From assembly GCA_013322215.1 (NCBI GenBank), contig JAAMEZ010000045.1, forward strand, positions 1 to 64,000: DNA of 64,000 nt, given 5' to 3'. This document shows positions 16,894 through 25,445 of this stretch, piece after piece. The first letter of the stretch is position 1. Every line of letters begins with the position of its first letter. Source of the stretch: Martinezella rhizogenes (GTDB taxonomy: Bacteria > Pseudomonadota > Alphaproteobacteria > Rhizobiales > Rhizobiaceae). Made by a program: the position numbers and the translations under genes. The notes beneath the pieces were generated by a model, which was not told where the DNA came from, did no database searches, and worked only from the letters and a program-made list of their open reading frames with translations.

Positions 16894-18084
16894 TCACTTG
16901 CTGTCGTTGATCGGTGGTGGTGGAGGCGTTGTGCCTGGCCGGCCGGGTGGTTGATCGAGTTTGGCGTTGGCAAGGCCCAGCATCGATCCGGCATAGGCGC
17001 CTGGCGAACCGATCGCTTTTTCTTTCGCTGCCGAGCCGACCGCACCTGCCGCCCCGCCAACCCCCGCCTGCATGCCGCGTAGCGCAGCACTGGCCAGAGA
17101 CGAGCCCCCCGCCCTTGCGGCACTGGCGGCCCCGAATCCTCTGTTGGCCGCACCGATCGTGAGGAACCCGGCGCCGAGAGCAGCGGATGCGGCCTGCCCG
17201 CCATGACGGATGGCTTCCATGCCGCCGCCGACCGATGCACCCTGGACCACGCCCTGCAAGATGGGCGGCACATACATCGCAATGACGAAGACAACGACCG
17301 AGATGCCGGCAATTGCCAGCGTCGTGATGAACTGTTCCGCCGTCGCGGTTGGTGCCTCTGCCAGCCCAAGAAGGATGTCCGAGCCGATCTTGGCGATCAT
17401 GACAAGCGCCATCAGCTTCATGCCGACGGAGAAGGCGTAGACCAGATACTTGATTGCGAAATCCTTGGTATGGGAAGAGCCACCGAGTCCGAGCATGATC
17501 ATGCCGGCCAGCAGGCCGACATACATTTCGACCATGACTGCCACGAAGATCGCAGCGACGAGGCTGAACGACACGACGACCACGACCATGGCGAAGACGG
17601 CAGCGATCGCGAGCGCGTTATCCTCCCAGAGCCCGAACTTTGCCTGTTCCGACATCTTCGTCGCGACACGAATGCCGGCATCGAAGATGTTGGCGGGAGA
17701 TGCCGATCCGCCACCGGCGCCGATCTGGTAGAGACTGTCGACGACGGCCTTGGCGAACTCCGGCCCCCTGTCGAGGATGAAGGCGAAGAGCCCGATGAAC
17801 ATGGTGCGCTTGACGAGTTCGGCGAACCAGCTGTCGAGCGAGGCGGCATTGATCGCCAGCCATACGGCGGCGATCCCGACCTCGATGCCGGCGAGGATCC
17901 AGAACAACGAGCGGGCTGCATTCATCACCGTCGTCTCCCAGCCCTTGGCAGCGGTGACGACGGAATTTTCGAGTGTGGTCAAGACCTGGCCCTGTTGTGC
18001 CAGCGCCGGCGTGGTCACCAGCAGGGCGACCGCGATCGCTATGAACACCCGTTCAAGCGTGCGGGAAGGCGGAGCAACTACCAT
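16894..18084 (-). CDS. trbL: TrbL, VirB6-like polytopic T4SS protein
   Basis: A 396-residue inner-membrane protein with an N-terminal signal-like helix ending TPALAQ, at least five further hydrophobic helices between residues 50 and 270 (IFVAVMVEMYVGLLAGMIML among them), and a Gly/Ala-rich hydrophilic tail. This is the TrbL/VirB6 pattern. The start overlaps the trbK end by 7 bases. Confidence 0.94.
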   Translation of the reverse strand: MVVAPPSRTLERVFIAIAVALLVTTPALAQQGQVLTTLENSVVTAAKGWETTVMNAARSLFWILAGIEVGIAAVWLAINAASLDSWFAELVKRTMFIGLFAFILDRGPEFAKAVVDSLYQIGAGGGSASPANIFDAGIRVATKMSEQAKFGLWEDNALAIAAVFAMVVVVVSFSLVAAIFVAVMVEMYVGLLAGMIMLGLGGSSHTKDFAIKYLVYAFSVGMKLMALVMIAKIGSDILLGLAEAPTATAEQFITTLAIAGISVVVFVIAMYVPPILQGVVQGASVGGGMEAIRHGGQAASAALGAGFLTIGAANRGFGAASAARAGGSSLASAALRGMQAGVGGAAGAVGSAAKEKAIGSPGAYAGSMLGLANAKLDQPPGRPGTTPPPPPINDSK

Positions 18085-18305
18085 CGCGGATTCATCTCCT
18101 GGCCGCCGCGGATGTCGCGGTTGGCGTCTCCACCGAAGAACTCTTCACGATGTCGGCGCCGGTCTTCATCGGAGGGAATGCCTGTCGCGACGGCGCCGGA
18201 TCCTGAAACTGGCTGCGGTCGATCGACGATCGAGGTAATGACGCTCGCAGCGGCTCCTGAAACGACCGCGACGAGCGCGATAACGGCGATCAGTCGCGGG
18301 CTCAC
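18078..18305 (-). CDS. trbK: TrbK, entry-exclusion protein
   Basis: A 75-residue protein with one N-terminal hydrophobic segment (LIAVIALVAVVSGAAAS) and a charged tail rich in Arg/Glu. Size and place between trbJ and trbL identify TrbK, which reduces redundant transfer into cells already holding the plasmid. It starts at a GTG overlapping the trbJ stop (GTGA). I see no lipobox cysteine, although TrbK of RP4 is a processed lipoprotein-like protein. Its tail (FFGGDANRDIRGGQEMNPRW) resembles the C-terminus of TrbJ next to it. Confidence 0.88.
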   Translation of the reverse strand: MSPRLIAVIALVAVVSGAAASVITSIVDRPQPVSGSGAVATGIPSDEDRRRHREEFFGGDANRDIRGGQEMNPRW

Positions 18306-19111
18306 CAGCGGGGCTCCATCGTTTGGCCGCCCCTGATATCGCGCTCGGTGCCGCTGAAGAATTGTTCGCGGCGCGCTTGCGCCAGATCCTTTTGTGCCTG
18401 TTCGGACTGGTACCAGGTGCCCATCATCGTCATCTGCTGGGAGACCAGACCCCGCAGCTTCTGCATCTGCGCGACCTGTTGGGCGGCGATCTCGTGCCCG
18501 ACCTGCAGCGCCTTCATCTGGCCGTCGGCCGATTCCGACATCGACCTGAGCTGCGACATCGTGCTCTCCTCACTGGAAAATTGTTCGACCGTCAGGTTGG
18601 CGGCCTTCAGCGTACCGGCGATGGTGTCGCGATTGGTGTTGGACCAGTTCTGATAGGTCGTGGAGAAGCTCGCGCCATCAGGCAGGTTGCTCTTCATCTG
18701 GGCAAAGCTCTGAAAGCGCTGCTTGAGGACGTCGTCGACATTGCCCATGGAGAAGGCAACGCCCTGCCCCTGGTTGACGACGGTCTGGAGGTTCTTCAGA
18801 TCGCTTTCGACCTGGCCCCAGATATGGTCCGGAAGCTGCGCCGTGTTTTGCAGCATGTTCTTGTAGATGTTGAGCTGGTTCTGGATCTGCTCGGCCAACT
18901 GCGAGATCTGGGTGATCTGGTTGTTCACCTGTTCGGCGGCCTTGCCGACGAGGCTGATCAGTTCAGTATTGTTGGCAAGCTGGGTCCATTCGGTTGCCTG
19001 TCCCGTGACGCCACCGGCCTGCGCGGGAAGCGGAAGAGCGGACGAAAGCGTGAGGGCGACACCGAGCGCGGCGTGCCATATCCTATTCGGTTGGGAAGAG
19101 CGTTTCGGCAT
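18302..19111 (-). CDS. trbJ: TrbJ, VirB5-like T4SS protein
   Basis: A 269-residue exported protein of the VirB5/TrbJ family, thought to sit at the pilus tip and contact the recipient. The signal peptide ends LPAQAGG. The mature protein is almost entirely helical and Gln-rich (EQVNNQITQISQLAEQIQNQ). ATG 19111 is chosen because the longer frame up to 19381 only shadows trbE. The start lies inside the trbE end (29-base overlap). The C-terminal ERDIRGGQTMEPRW is echoed by TrbK. Confidence 0.93.
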   Translation of the reverse strand: MPKRSSQPNRIWHAALGVALTLSSALPLPAQAGGVTGQATEWTQLANNTELISLVGKAAEQVNNQITQISQLAEQIQNQLNIYKNMLQNTAQLPDHIWGQVESDLKNLQTVVNQGQGVAFSMGNVDDVLKQRFQSFAQMKSNLPDGASFSTTYQNWSNTNRDTIAGTLKAANLTVEQFSSEESTMSQLRSMSESADGQMKALQVGHEIAAQQVAQMQKLRGLVSQQMTMMGTWYQSEQAQKDLAQARREQFFSGTERDIRGGQTMEPRW

Positions 19112-21545
19112 GGGCGATCCCCCTTTGCTGGAGCCAATGGAGAGGCCAGGCGGCCCCATGTTCAAGATGCAAACCGCGGATGCGCTTAAGGTCTTCCTTT
19201 CCGGACGCTCCGACAAAGGAGAGCGCGACGGGCCCGAGTGCCATGTCGAACAGACGTCGACCCTCGGGCGACACGACGTAATAGTCCCGCTTCGGGATCG
19301 CGGTTGCGACGATCTCAATCTGCCGCTCGTTGAAGCCAATGCGCTCGTAGAACTCGCGCGTGCCCGGCTCCCGCGCGGCACCGTTCGGGAGGCAGATCTT
19401 GGTCGGGCAGGATTCCTTCAGCACATCGATGATGCCGGACCGCTCGGCATCAGAGATCGACTGTGTGGCGAGCACCACAGCGCAATTGGCCTTGCGCAGC
19501 ACCTTCAGCCATTCCCTGATCTTGTCCCGAAACACCGGATGGCCGAGCATCAGCCAGGCTTCATCGAGAATGATGAGGCTGGGCGCACCGGTCAGGCGCT
19601 TTTCGATGCGTCGGAAGAGATAGGTCAGGACAGGCACAAGATTGCGCTCGCCCATGTTCATCAGTTCTTCGATCTCGAAGCACTGGAAGGCGCCAAGCGC
19701 CAGACCGTCCTCCTCGGCATCGAGAAGCTGCCCCATCGGGCCATCGACGGTGTAGTGATGCAGGGCGTCCTTGATCTCCCGCATTTGGACACCCGAGACG
19801 AAGTCCGAAAGCGAGCGGCCGCGGGAATCGGCCATCAGTCCGACCTGCCGTGAAATGGCATTGCGGTAGTCCGGAGTGATCGTCACGCCCTGCAGTGCAA
19901 TCAGCATCTCGATCCACTCGGAGGCGAAAGCACGATCGCCATCGGTCGAGAGCTCGGCCAGGGGGCAAAAAGAGAGTGCCCTTCCCTCCCCTGCTTCCTG
20001 AGCATCGCCACCGATCTGATAATGATCGCCGCCGAGCCCCAGCGTCAGCGGCAGCATCGAGCCACCCTTGTCGAACGCGAAGATCTGCGCCCCGGCGTAG
20101 CGTCGGAACTGGGCCGCGATCAATGAGAGCAGCGTTGATTTCCCAGAACCGGTCGGTCCGAAGATCAGCGTGTGGCCGACATCGTCGACATGCAGGTTCA
20201 GCCGGAAGGGAGTTGATCCGCTGGCGACCTGCATCAGCGGAGGCGAGGCCGGCGGATAATACGGGCAAGGAGCCATCGGGCTTCCGGACCAGACCGAATT
20301 GAGGGGGATGAGGTCGGCGAGGTTGCGCGTGTTGATCAATGGCTCACGGATGTTGGCATAGGAGACACCCGGCAGGCTGCCGAGAAACGCGTCGGTGGCG
20401 TTGATTGTCTCGATCCTTGCGCCAAAACCTTCCGCCTGGATCAGGCGGCGAACCGCCTCACACTTCTCCTGTAGGCTTGGCTGGTCCTCATCGAAAAGTA
20501 CGAAGACCGGGGTGTAGTAGCCATAGGCCACGAGCTGCGATGACGCCTCAGCGATCGCGTCCTCGGTCTCGGCAACCATGAGCATCGCGTCCTGATCGAG
20601 CGACCGCGATTGCGTCTGGAAGAGCTGGTCGAAGAATGGCCGCACCTTCTGCTGCCATTTCTTGCGCGTACGCTCCAACCTCGCGCGTGCCTCCTCGCCG
20701 TCAAGGAAGACGAAGCGGGACGACCAGCGATATGTGAGCGGCATCAGGTCAAGGCTGTTGAGGATTCCCGGCCAGCTTTCCGCGGGCAGGCCATCGATCG
20801 CCACCACGCCGAGAAACCGGTTCTCGACCAGCGGCGTCAGACCGTGCTGAAGCTCGGCCGTCACCAGCCAGTCGAGATACATGGGAATCTCAGGCAAACG
20901 CAACGGATGATTTTCCCCGGTGATGCAGAACCGGATGAACTGGAAAAGCTCATCGTAGCGGGCGACGCGATGACCGCCGCGCTCCGGTGTTTCGCGTGTC
21001 ATCATCCGTCTGATCGATACGACATTTGCGAGATACTGTTCGACCTCGCGGATCGACGTCAGAAAACTATCCAGCGCCTTGTCGGCATAAGTGGCGGATC
21101 TGCTGCCGATGTCCGAATAGACATAGCGCGTCAGTCCGGACCGCCTTGGCTCCGGTGGTCGCCAGGTCAGGATCAACGCATGCCGGCTCTCGTAATGTTC
21201 CTTCTCCCTCTGGAAATGCGCCCGCCGTTCCGCATCAATGGCGCGGGTGACCGGATCGGGGAAATGGCTGCCTTCCTCTGTCGGATAATCCCCCGTCGGC
21301 ACTCGGACAGCCTCGACCTGGATCATCCAGCCGGAACCGAGGCGCGACAGGATGGCATTGATCTGCCGAGAAACCTCGTTGCGCTCGGCGTCGGTCGAAC
21401 TTTCGCTGTCCGGTCCGGCAAAATACCAGCCGGCCATCAGCGAGCCGTCCTTGAGAAGAATTACGCCGTTGTCGACCAGCCCGGCATAGGGAACGAGATC
21501 GGCAAAGGATGGTCCGGAATGGCGGAAGGATTTGAGGGCAACCAT
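19083..21545 (-). CDS. trbE: TrbE, VirB4-like conjugation ATPase
   Basis: An 820-residue cytoplasmic ATPase that powers pilus assembly and substrate transfer. CagE/VirB4 N-terminal domain: MVALKSFRHSGPSFADLVPY. Walker A is FGPTGSGKSTLLSLIAAQFR and Walker B is SLIILDEAWLMLGHP, followed by KANCAVVLATQS. GAGGGAGC precedes ATG 21545, which replaces the earlier in-frame alternative at 21572. It sits between trbD and trbJ, overlapping trbJ. Confidence 0.96.
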   Translation of the reverse strand: MVALKSFRHSGPSFADLVPYAGLVDNGVILLKDGSLMAGWYFAGPDSESSTDAERNEVSRQINAILSRLGSGWMIQVEAVRVPTGDYPTEEGSHFPDPVTRAIDAERRAHFQREKEHYESRHALILTWRPPEPRRSGLTRYVYSDIGSRSATYADKALDSFLTSIREVEQYLANVVSIRRMMTRETPERGGHRVARYDELFQFIRFCITGENHPLRLPEIPMYLDWLVTAELQHGLTPLVENRFLGVVAIDGLPAESWPGILNSLDLMPLTYRWSSRFVFLDGEEARARLERTRKKWQQKVRPFFDQLFQTQSRSLDQDAMLMVAETEDAIAEASSQLVAYGYYTPVFVLFDEDQPSLQEKCEAVRRLIQAEGFGARIETINATDAFLGSLPGVSYANIREPLINTRNLADLIPLNSVWSGSPMAPCPYYPPASPPLMQVASGSTPFRLNLHVDDVGHTLIFGPTGSGKSTLLSLIAAQFRRYAGAQIFAFDKGGSMLPLTLGLGGDHYQIGGDAQEAGEGRALSFCPLAELSTDGDRAFASEWIEMLIALQGVTITPDYRNAISRQVGLMADSRGRSLSDFVSGVQMREIKDALHHYTVDGPMGQLLDAEEDGLALGAFQCFEIEELMNMGERNLVPVLTYLFRRIEKRLTGAPSLIILDEAWLMLGHPVFRDKIREWLKVLRKANCAVVLATQSISDAERSGIIDVLKESCPTKICLPNGAAREPGTREFYERIGFNERQIEIVATAIPKRDYYVVSPEGRRLFDMALGPVALSFVGASGKEDLKRIRGLHLEHGAAWPLHWLQQRGIAHAETLFPTE

Positions 21546-21556
21546 GCCGTGCTCCC

Positions 21557-21856
21557 TCAGTACCGACGCCACGGCGACGACGTGGCGCGGTAGAAGGTCT
21601 TGTAGGAGATATGCCGGATATAGACCCTTCGGATAAGCGGATCGGCCTTGGCCATCGCTCGAAGGACTGCGAGCGTGACCAGCCAGACCGCGATGCCGAA
21701 CAGCGCCGCATACCAGGTCAGGACGACGAAGATCAGGATGACGGCGGCTAATGCGGTCACAAGCACAAGCTCGCGATCGGCGCCCATCAACAGATTGGGA
21801 CGCGACAGCGCCCGATGCACCCGCGACCGGATGAGGTTAGAACCAGCTTCAGCCAC
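21557..21856 (-). CDS. trbD: TrbD, VirB3-like T4SS membrane protein
   Basis: A 99-residue VirB3/TrbD-family protein with RVHRALSRPNLLMGADREL followed by two adjacent hydrophobic helices (residues about 30-65), then a basic tail with RRVYIRHISYKTFY. It anchors VirB4-type ATPases to the membrane. Its start overlaps trbC by 8 bases. Confidence 0.93.
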   Translation of the reverse strand: MAEAGSNLIRSRVHRALSRPNLLMGADRELVLVTALAAVILIFVVLTWYAALFGIAVWLVTLAVLRAMAKADPLIRRVYIRHISYKTFYRATSSPWRRY

Positions 21857-22259
21857 GAGCCCCCTCCCCCGGCATGGATGGCGTCGTCACGGGCACAGAG
21901 ACTATTGGACCAACACCGACATCGGCATGGCGCTCGCCGATCGACGCACCGGTTGCGCCGAAAAGAGCAACGATCTGAGTGGCACCAAGGAGAACGCCGC
22001 CGACCAAGGCGACGTAGCATAGGCGACGGGCAAAATCGTTGAGTTCGCCGCCGAAGATCAGCATGGCGCCGGCAATCGCGACGGCGGCAAGCGCTATGAA
22101 CCCGGCGACGGGTCCGGTGATCGATTGCTGGATCTGCTGCAGTGGCGATTCCCACGGAAGGCCGCCACCGCCCGAGGACGCCAATGCGGGCTCGGAAAGG
22201 CTAATGGAGATGCCGGCGATCATAATGATTGCGAGAATGGGATAGGGCTTACGCAACAT
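21849..22259 (-). CDS. trbC: TrbC, VirB2-like conjugative pilin
   Basis: A 136-residue prepilin. It starts MLRKPYPILAIIMIAGISIS, the signal sequence ends near EPALASSGGGGLPWESPL, and two hydrophobic helices with a short positively charged turn (FARRLCYVALVGG) follow. This is the TrbC/VirB2 pattern; rhizobial TrbC is trimmed and cyclised. ATG 22259 lies inside the trbB end, with 11 bases of overlap. Confidence 0.93.
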   Translation of the reverse strand: MLRKPYPILAIIMIAGISISLSEPALASSGGGGLPWESPLQQIQQSITGPVAGFIALAAVAIAGAMLIFGGELNDFARRLCYVALVGGVLLGATQIVALFGATGASIGERHADVGVGPIVSVPVTTPSMPGEGARG

Positions 22260-23220
22260 GGCTGTCCTCGTCGATCTGGGCATAGTGTTCGGTCTGGTAG
22301 TGGTTGTTGCGGTATCCTTCGATATGGATCACCTCGCGGACCCGCCTCCCCTTTCCGGTCCGCTCGATTGAGACCACGAGGTCGACCGCCTCGCCGATCA
22401 CCTCCTGCATTGGCTGCTGGCTCGCTTCAGCCGTCAGTTGTTCCAGCCGGCGTAGCGCCGACATTGCGGTGTTGGAGTGGATGGAAGTGACGCCGCCGGG
22501 ATGGCCGGTGTTCCAGGCTTTCAGGAGCGTGAGAGCTGCGCCGTCGCGGACCTCGCCGACGATGATGCGGTCGGGCCGCAGCCGCATTGTGCTTTTCAGT
22601 AAACGCGCCATATCGATCGTATCGCTGGTATGCAGGCAGACTGCGTTTTCGGCCGCGCACTGGATCTCGGCAGTATCTTCGAGGATGACCATGCGGTCGT
22701 CGGGTGCGCTCAAGACGATCTCGGCGATGATTGCGTTAGCGAGCGTGGTTTTTCCGGAGCCAGTGCCCCCGGAAATGACGATGTTCATGCGGGCATCGAT
22801 CGCGCTACGGATGGCTGATGCCTGTGCCTCGGTCATAACCTTCGAGGTCACATAGTCATCGAGCGGGATGAGACGCGAGGCGCGGCGACGGATTGTGAAT
22901 GCAGGACCCGAGACGATCGGCGGAAGCAGGCCCTCGAAACGATGGCCACCGATTGGCAGTTCGCCGGAAATGATCGGGCGCTCGTCGTCTGCCTCCGACT
23001 GCAACGCGTGGGCGACGCTGCCTATCACGACCTCGGCGGCTGCGGGTGTCATGATGCCGGCCTCAGTGACACCGTGACCCAGGCGTTCAATGAACAGGCG
23101 ACCGTCGGGGTTGAGCATGATCTCGACCACCGATGCGTCTTCGAGAGCGACGCAGAGGTGGTCGCCAAGTGCGTCCTGCAGTTTGCGGACAAGGCGAGGA
23201 TGGGAGCGAAGCTGGGTCAC
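22249..23220 (-). CDS. trbB: TrbB, VirB11-like traffic ATPase
   Basis: A 323-residue hexameric secretion ATPase. The N-terminal domain contains VVEIMLNPDGRLFIERLGHG. Walker A is ISGGTGSGKTTLANAI, the Asp box ILEDTAEIQC follows, and the His box is GGVTSIHSNTAMSALRRLEQ. The likely start is a GTG at 23220 that overlaps the traI stop (GTGA); homologues begin with the same TQLRSHPRLVRKLQ. The longer frame to 23253 lies within traI. Confidence 0.95.
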   Translation of the reverse strand: MTQLRSHPRLVRKLQDALGDHLCVALEDASVVEIMLNPDGRLFIERLGHGVTEAGIMTPAAAEVVIGSVAHALQSEADDERPIISGELPIGGHRFEGLLPPIVSGPAFTIRRRASRLIPLDDYVTSKVMTEAQASAIRSAIDARMNIVISGGTGSGKTTLANAIIAEIVLSAPDDRMVILEDTAEIQCAAENAVCLHTSDTIDMARLLKSTMRLRPDRIIVGEVRDGAALTLLKAWNTGHPGGVTSIHSNTAMSALRRLEQLTAEASQQPMQEVIGEAVDLVVSIERTGKGRRVREVIHIEGYRNNHYQTEHYAQIDEDSHVA

Positions 23221-23855
23221 GCAGCACTCCTCTCGGAGTGACCAACAGCACAAGAGAGAGCGGACCTATAGGTCGACGGGCGAACCTGTTCGAAGCTCTT
23301 TTTGTCCGCTGGCAGTGTGCCGGCAATGGCGATAGTATTGCCGATCGCGACGGGTTCACCCAAACGCGCCATCGGCCAGCCAGCCCGGTTCAGGATGCGC
23401 TCGAAGCGCAGATCGGTGGCGGTGACGATCTTGTCGTAGCCGTTCGCCATCGACCATTCGATGATTCCGGCGAACATGGTAAGCGTCGCAAGGTGGAGTT
23501 GGCCCCCTCCCCTGCCGGCGGGCAAGGTCGTATCGACGCAGAAGCGGGAACTCTCGATCATTGTACTGGTGGCATGGAGCGAACCACCAGTGAGCAGCTG
23601 CGGAAATGTCAGCTCCAGCATGGTGGGGCCTATCGCCGGAAGAAGGCGTGCGCATCCGACAACCTTGTTGCCGCCGGAGATTGCCAGGATGTAGATGGGG
23701 TTCAGATCGTCATACTGATCTCGCTCCCCACCATCGATGATGGTGACGTTCCATCCGAGCCGCCCGTCGAACACGTCGGCGCGCAGCTGATGCATCTGTT
23801 TCAGAAGGTTTTGATGATCGACATATTGGCCGGGCGAGATTGTGAGAATCTGCAT
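23217..23855 (-). CDS. traI: TraI, acyl-homoserine lactone synthase
   Basis: A 212-residue LuxI-family enzyme that makes the AHL signal for quorum-controlled conjugation. Conserved residues are present: LRADVF-RLGW (Arg, Phe, Trp), RDQYDDLNPIY (Asp pair), GCARLLP (Arg) and ESSRFCVD (Glu, Arg). GGAG precedes ATG 23855, and the longer frame to 24041 runs through the tra boxes, so it is rejected. It is first in the traI-trb operon, with the tra box at 23916-23933 lying 60 bases upstream. The signal chain length cannot be read from sequence; in Ti plasmids it is 3-oxo-C8-HSL. Confidence 0.95.
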   Translation of the reverse strand: MQILTISPGQYVDHQNLLKQMHQLRADVFDGRLGWNVTIIDGGERDQYDDLNPIYILAISGGNKVVGCARLLPAIGPTMLELTFPQLLTGGSLHATSTMIESSRFCVDTTLPAGRGGGQLHLATLTMFAGIIEWSMANGYDKIVTATDLRFERILNRAGWPMARLGEPVAIGNTIAIAGTLPADKKSFEQVRPSTYRSALSCAVGHSERSAA

Positions 23856-23915
23856 CCTTATCTCCGCGTGAACTTCGTCAGGCGGTATGAAGATCACCTC
23901 GATCCACGGTTGGCC

Positions 23916-23933
23916 ATCTGCAGATCTGCAGGC
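23916..23933. promoter_or_regulatory. tra box 1 (TraR-type operator)
   Basis: The core TGCAGATCTGCA at 23919-23930 matches all 12 central bases of the Ti-plasmid tra box ATGTGCAGATCTGCACAT; the outer bases differ. Its place just upstream of traI fits TraR-AHL activation of the traI-trb operon. traR itself is not in this window. Confidence 0.85.
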
Positions 23934-24003
23934 GGTGATTCTGGTGAGTCGGACAGTCGAGCCGGGAATCGACCCAACAGGGGTGTGCAAAACGTGCCGA
24001 ATT

Positions 24004-24021
24004 TTCTGCAGATCTGCAGTT
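24004..24021. promoter_or_regulatory. tra box 2 (TraR-type operator)
   Basis: A second perfect TGCAGATCTGCA core at 24007-24018, 88 bases from the first. In Ti plasmids the paired boxes between traI and repA drive both operons, coupling plasmid copy number to quorum sensing. The same arrangement is seen here. Confidence 0.82.
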
Positions 24022-24110
24022 GATCGCAACTGGTCAAGCAATCGGGAATCGAGCTAATACACGGAAAGTCTTCAGCAATATCGGCAGCCCTCAAATTTCG
24101 GCGAACACTC

Positions 24111-24127
24111 GTTAACGTGCCGTTAAC
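24111..24127. promoter_or_regulatory. GTTAAC-N5-GTTAAC repeat in the repA leader
   Basis: Two palindromic hexamers GTTAAC flank GTGCC at 24111-24127, about 100 bases before the repA start. The symmetry suggests an operator for RepA/RepB autorepression or a partition site. It misses the usual repABC parS spacing by one base, so its role is uncertain. Confidence 0.4.
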
Positions 24128-24230
24128 CAAAAACCTCTTGCTCGCCAACCAGAATCGACGCTTAGTGTTGCTGGCGGAACTTTGCCGGTTCCGCGAAAAA
24201 TACCGCCACTGGCAAGAAATGGGTTTTGAG

Positions 24231-25445
24231 ATGGCGAAGACCGCCGCAAAAATAGCGCCTATTGTTGAAGGGCTGACTGCGTTGATGGAGCGTCATGCTG
24301 AGGCGCTCTCCAGTCAACTTCAAATACATCATCTCAAGGTATTTCCCCCGACGGCCGAGAAGGGCATTCGGACATTCGCGCCGTCTGAGGCATCGAAACT
24401 CCTCGGAGTCGGTGAATCTTATCTACGACAAATCGCGTCTGAGATGCCGGAGTTGAATGTTAGCATCAGCCCGGGAGGGCGGCGAACTTTTTCGATTGAA
24501 GATATCCACGCCCTTCGCAAGCACATGGACCAAGTCGGCCGCGGGAATCGACGCTACCTGCCACATCGTCGCGATGGTGAGCAGTTGCAGGTTATCTCCG
24601 TCATGAATTTCAAGGGCGGTTCGGGAAAAACGACCACGGCCGCGCATTTGGCCCAGTACCTGGCAATGCGTGGATACAGAGTCCTGGCAATCGATCTTGA
24701 TCCCCAGGCAAGTCTTTCCGCCCTTTTCGGCAGTCAGCCCGAGACCGATGTTGGCCCAAACGAGACGCTTTACGGCGCCATTCGATACGATGAGGAGCGC
24801 GTACCGGTCGAGCAAGTCGTTCGAGGGACCTATATTCCCGACCTGCACCTGATACCCGGGAACCTTGAGCTAATGGAATTCGAGCACGACACCCCGCGTG
24901 CTCTGATGAAGCGGAAGGAAGGCGACACCCTCTTCTACGGGCGAATCAGTCAAGTCATCGAAGATATAGCTGAGAACTACGACGTCGTCGTCATCGATTG
25001 CCCTCCCCAGTTAGGCTATCTCACGCTGTCGGCGCTTACGGCGGCAACATCCATCTTGGTCACCGTACACCCGCAAATGCTCGATGTCATGTCGATGAAC
25101 CAGTTCCTGGCAATGACGTCGAACTTGTTGCGGGAAATCGAGAACGCCGGAGCCGAATTCAAATTTAACTGGATGCGCTACCTGATAACGCGCTTCGAGC
25201 CGAGCGATGGTCCGCAAAACCAGATGGTCGGTTATCTTCGTTCGATCTTCGGGGAAAATGTTTTGAATTTCCCGATGCTTAAAACCACGGCGGTTTCCGA
25301 TGCCGGTCTAACGAACCAGACCCTTTTTGAAGTCGAGCGCAGTCAGTTTACCCGGTCGACCTATGATCGAGCTCTAGAGGCAATGAATGCCGTCAACGGG
25401 GAGATTGAAACGCTGATTAAAAAAGCATGGGGTAGGCCCACATGA
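24231..25445 (+). CDS. repA: RepA, ParA-type plasmid partition ATPase
   Basis: A 404-residue ParA-family ATPase that segregates the plasmid and represses the repABC operon. An N-terminal helix-turn-helix (KLLGVGESYLRQIASEMPEL) precedes deviant Walker A NFKGGSGKTTTAAHL, Walker A' LAIDLDPQASLS and VVIDCPPQLGYLTL. ATG 24231 gives MAKTAAKIAPIVEGLT; ATG 24219 is four codons earlier and neither has a strong ribosome site, so the start is not settled. The stop overlaps the repB ATG (ATGA). Confidence 0.95.
   Translation: MAKTAAKIAPIVEGLTALMERHAEALSSQLQIHHLKVFPPTAEKGIRTFAPSEASKLLGVGESYLRQIASEMPELNVSISPGGRRTFSIEDIHALRKHMDQVGRGNRRYLPHRRDGEQLQVISVMNFKGGSGKTTTAAHLAQYLAMRGYRVLAIDLDPQASLSALFGSQPETDVGPNETLYGAIRYDEERVPVEQVVRGTYIPDLHLIPGNLELMEFEHDTPRALMKRKEGDTLFYGRISQVIEDIAENYDVVVIDCPPQLGYLTLSALTAATSILVTVHPQMLDVMSMNQFLAMTSNLLREIENAGAEFKFNWMRYLITRFEPSDGPQNQMVGYLRSIFGENVLNFPMLKTTAVSDAGLTNQTLFEVERSQFTRSTYDRALEAMNAVNGEIETLIKKAWGRPT

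Noticed and set aside
17203..18336. A 377-codon plus-strand frame opposite trbL and trbK
   Set aside because: It is the antisense shadow of well-supported trb genes; its Asp/Arg/His-rich translation is typical of a reverse frame.
24019..24030. GTTGATCGCAAC as a possible parS or operator
   Set aside because: Only the outer four bases are symmetrical, so it does not meet the 16-base parS pattern.
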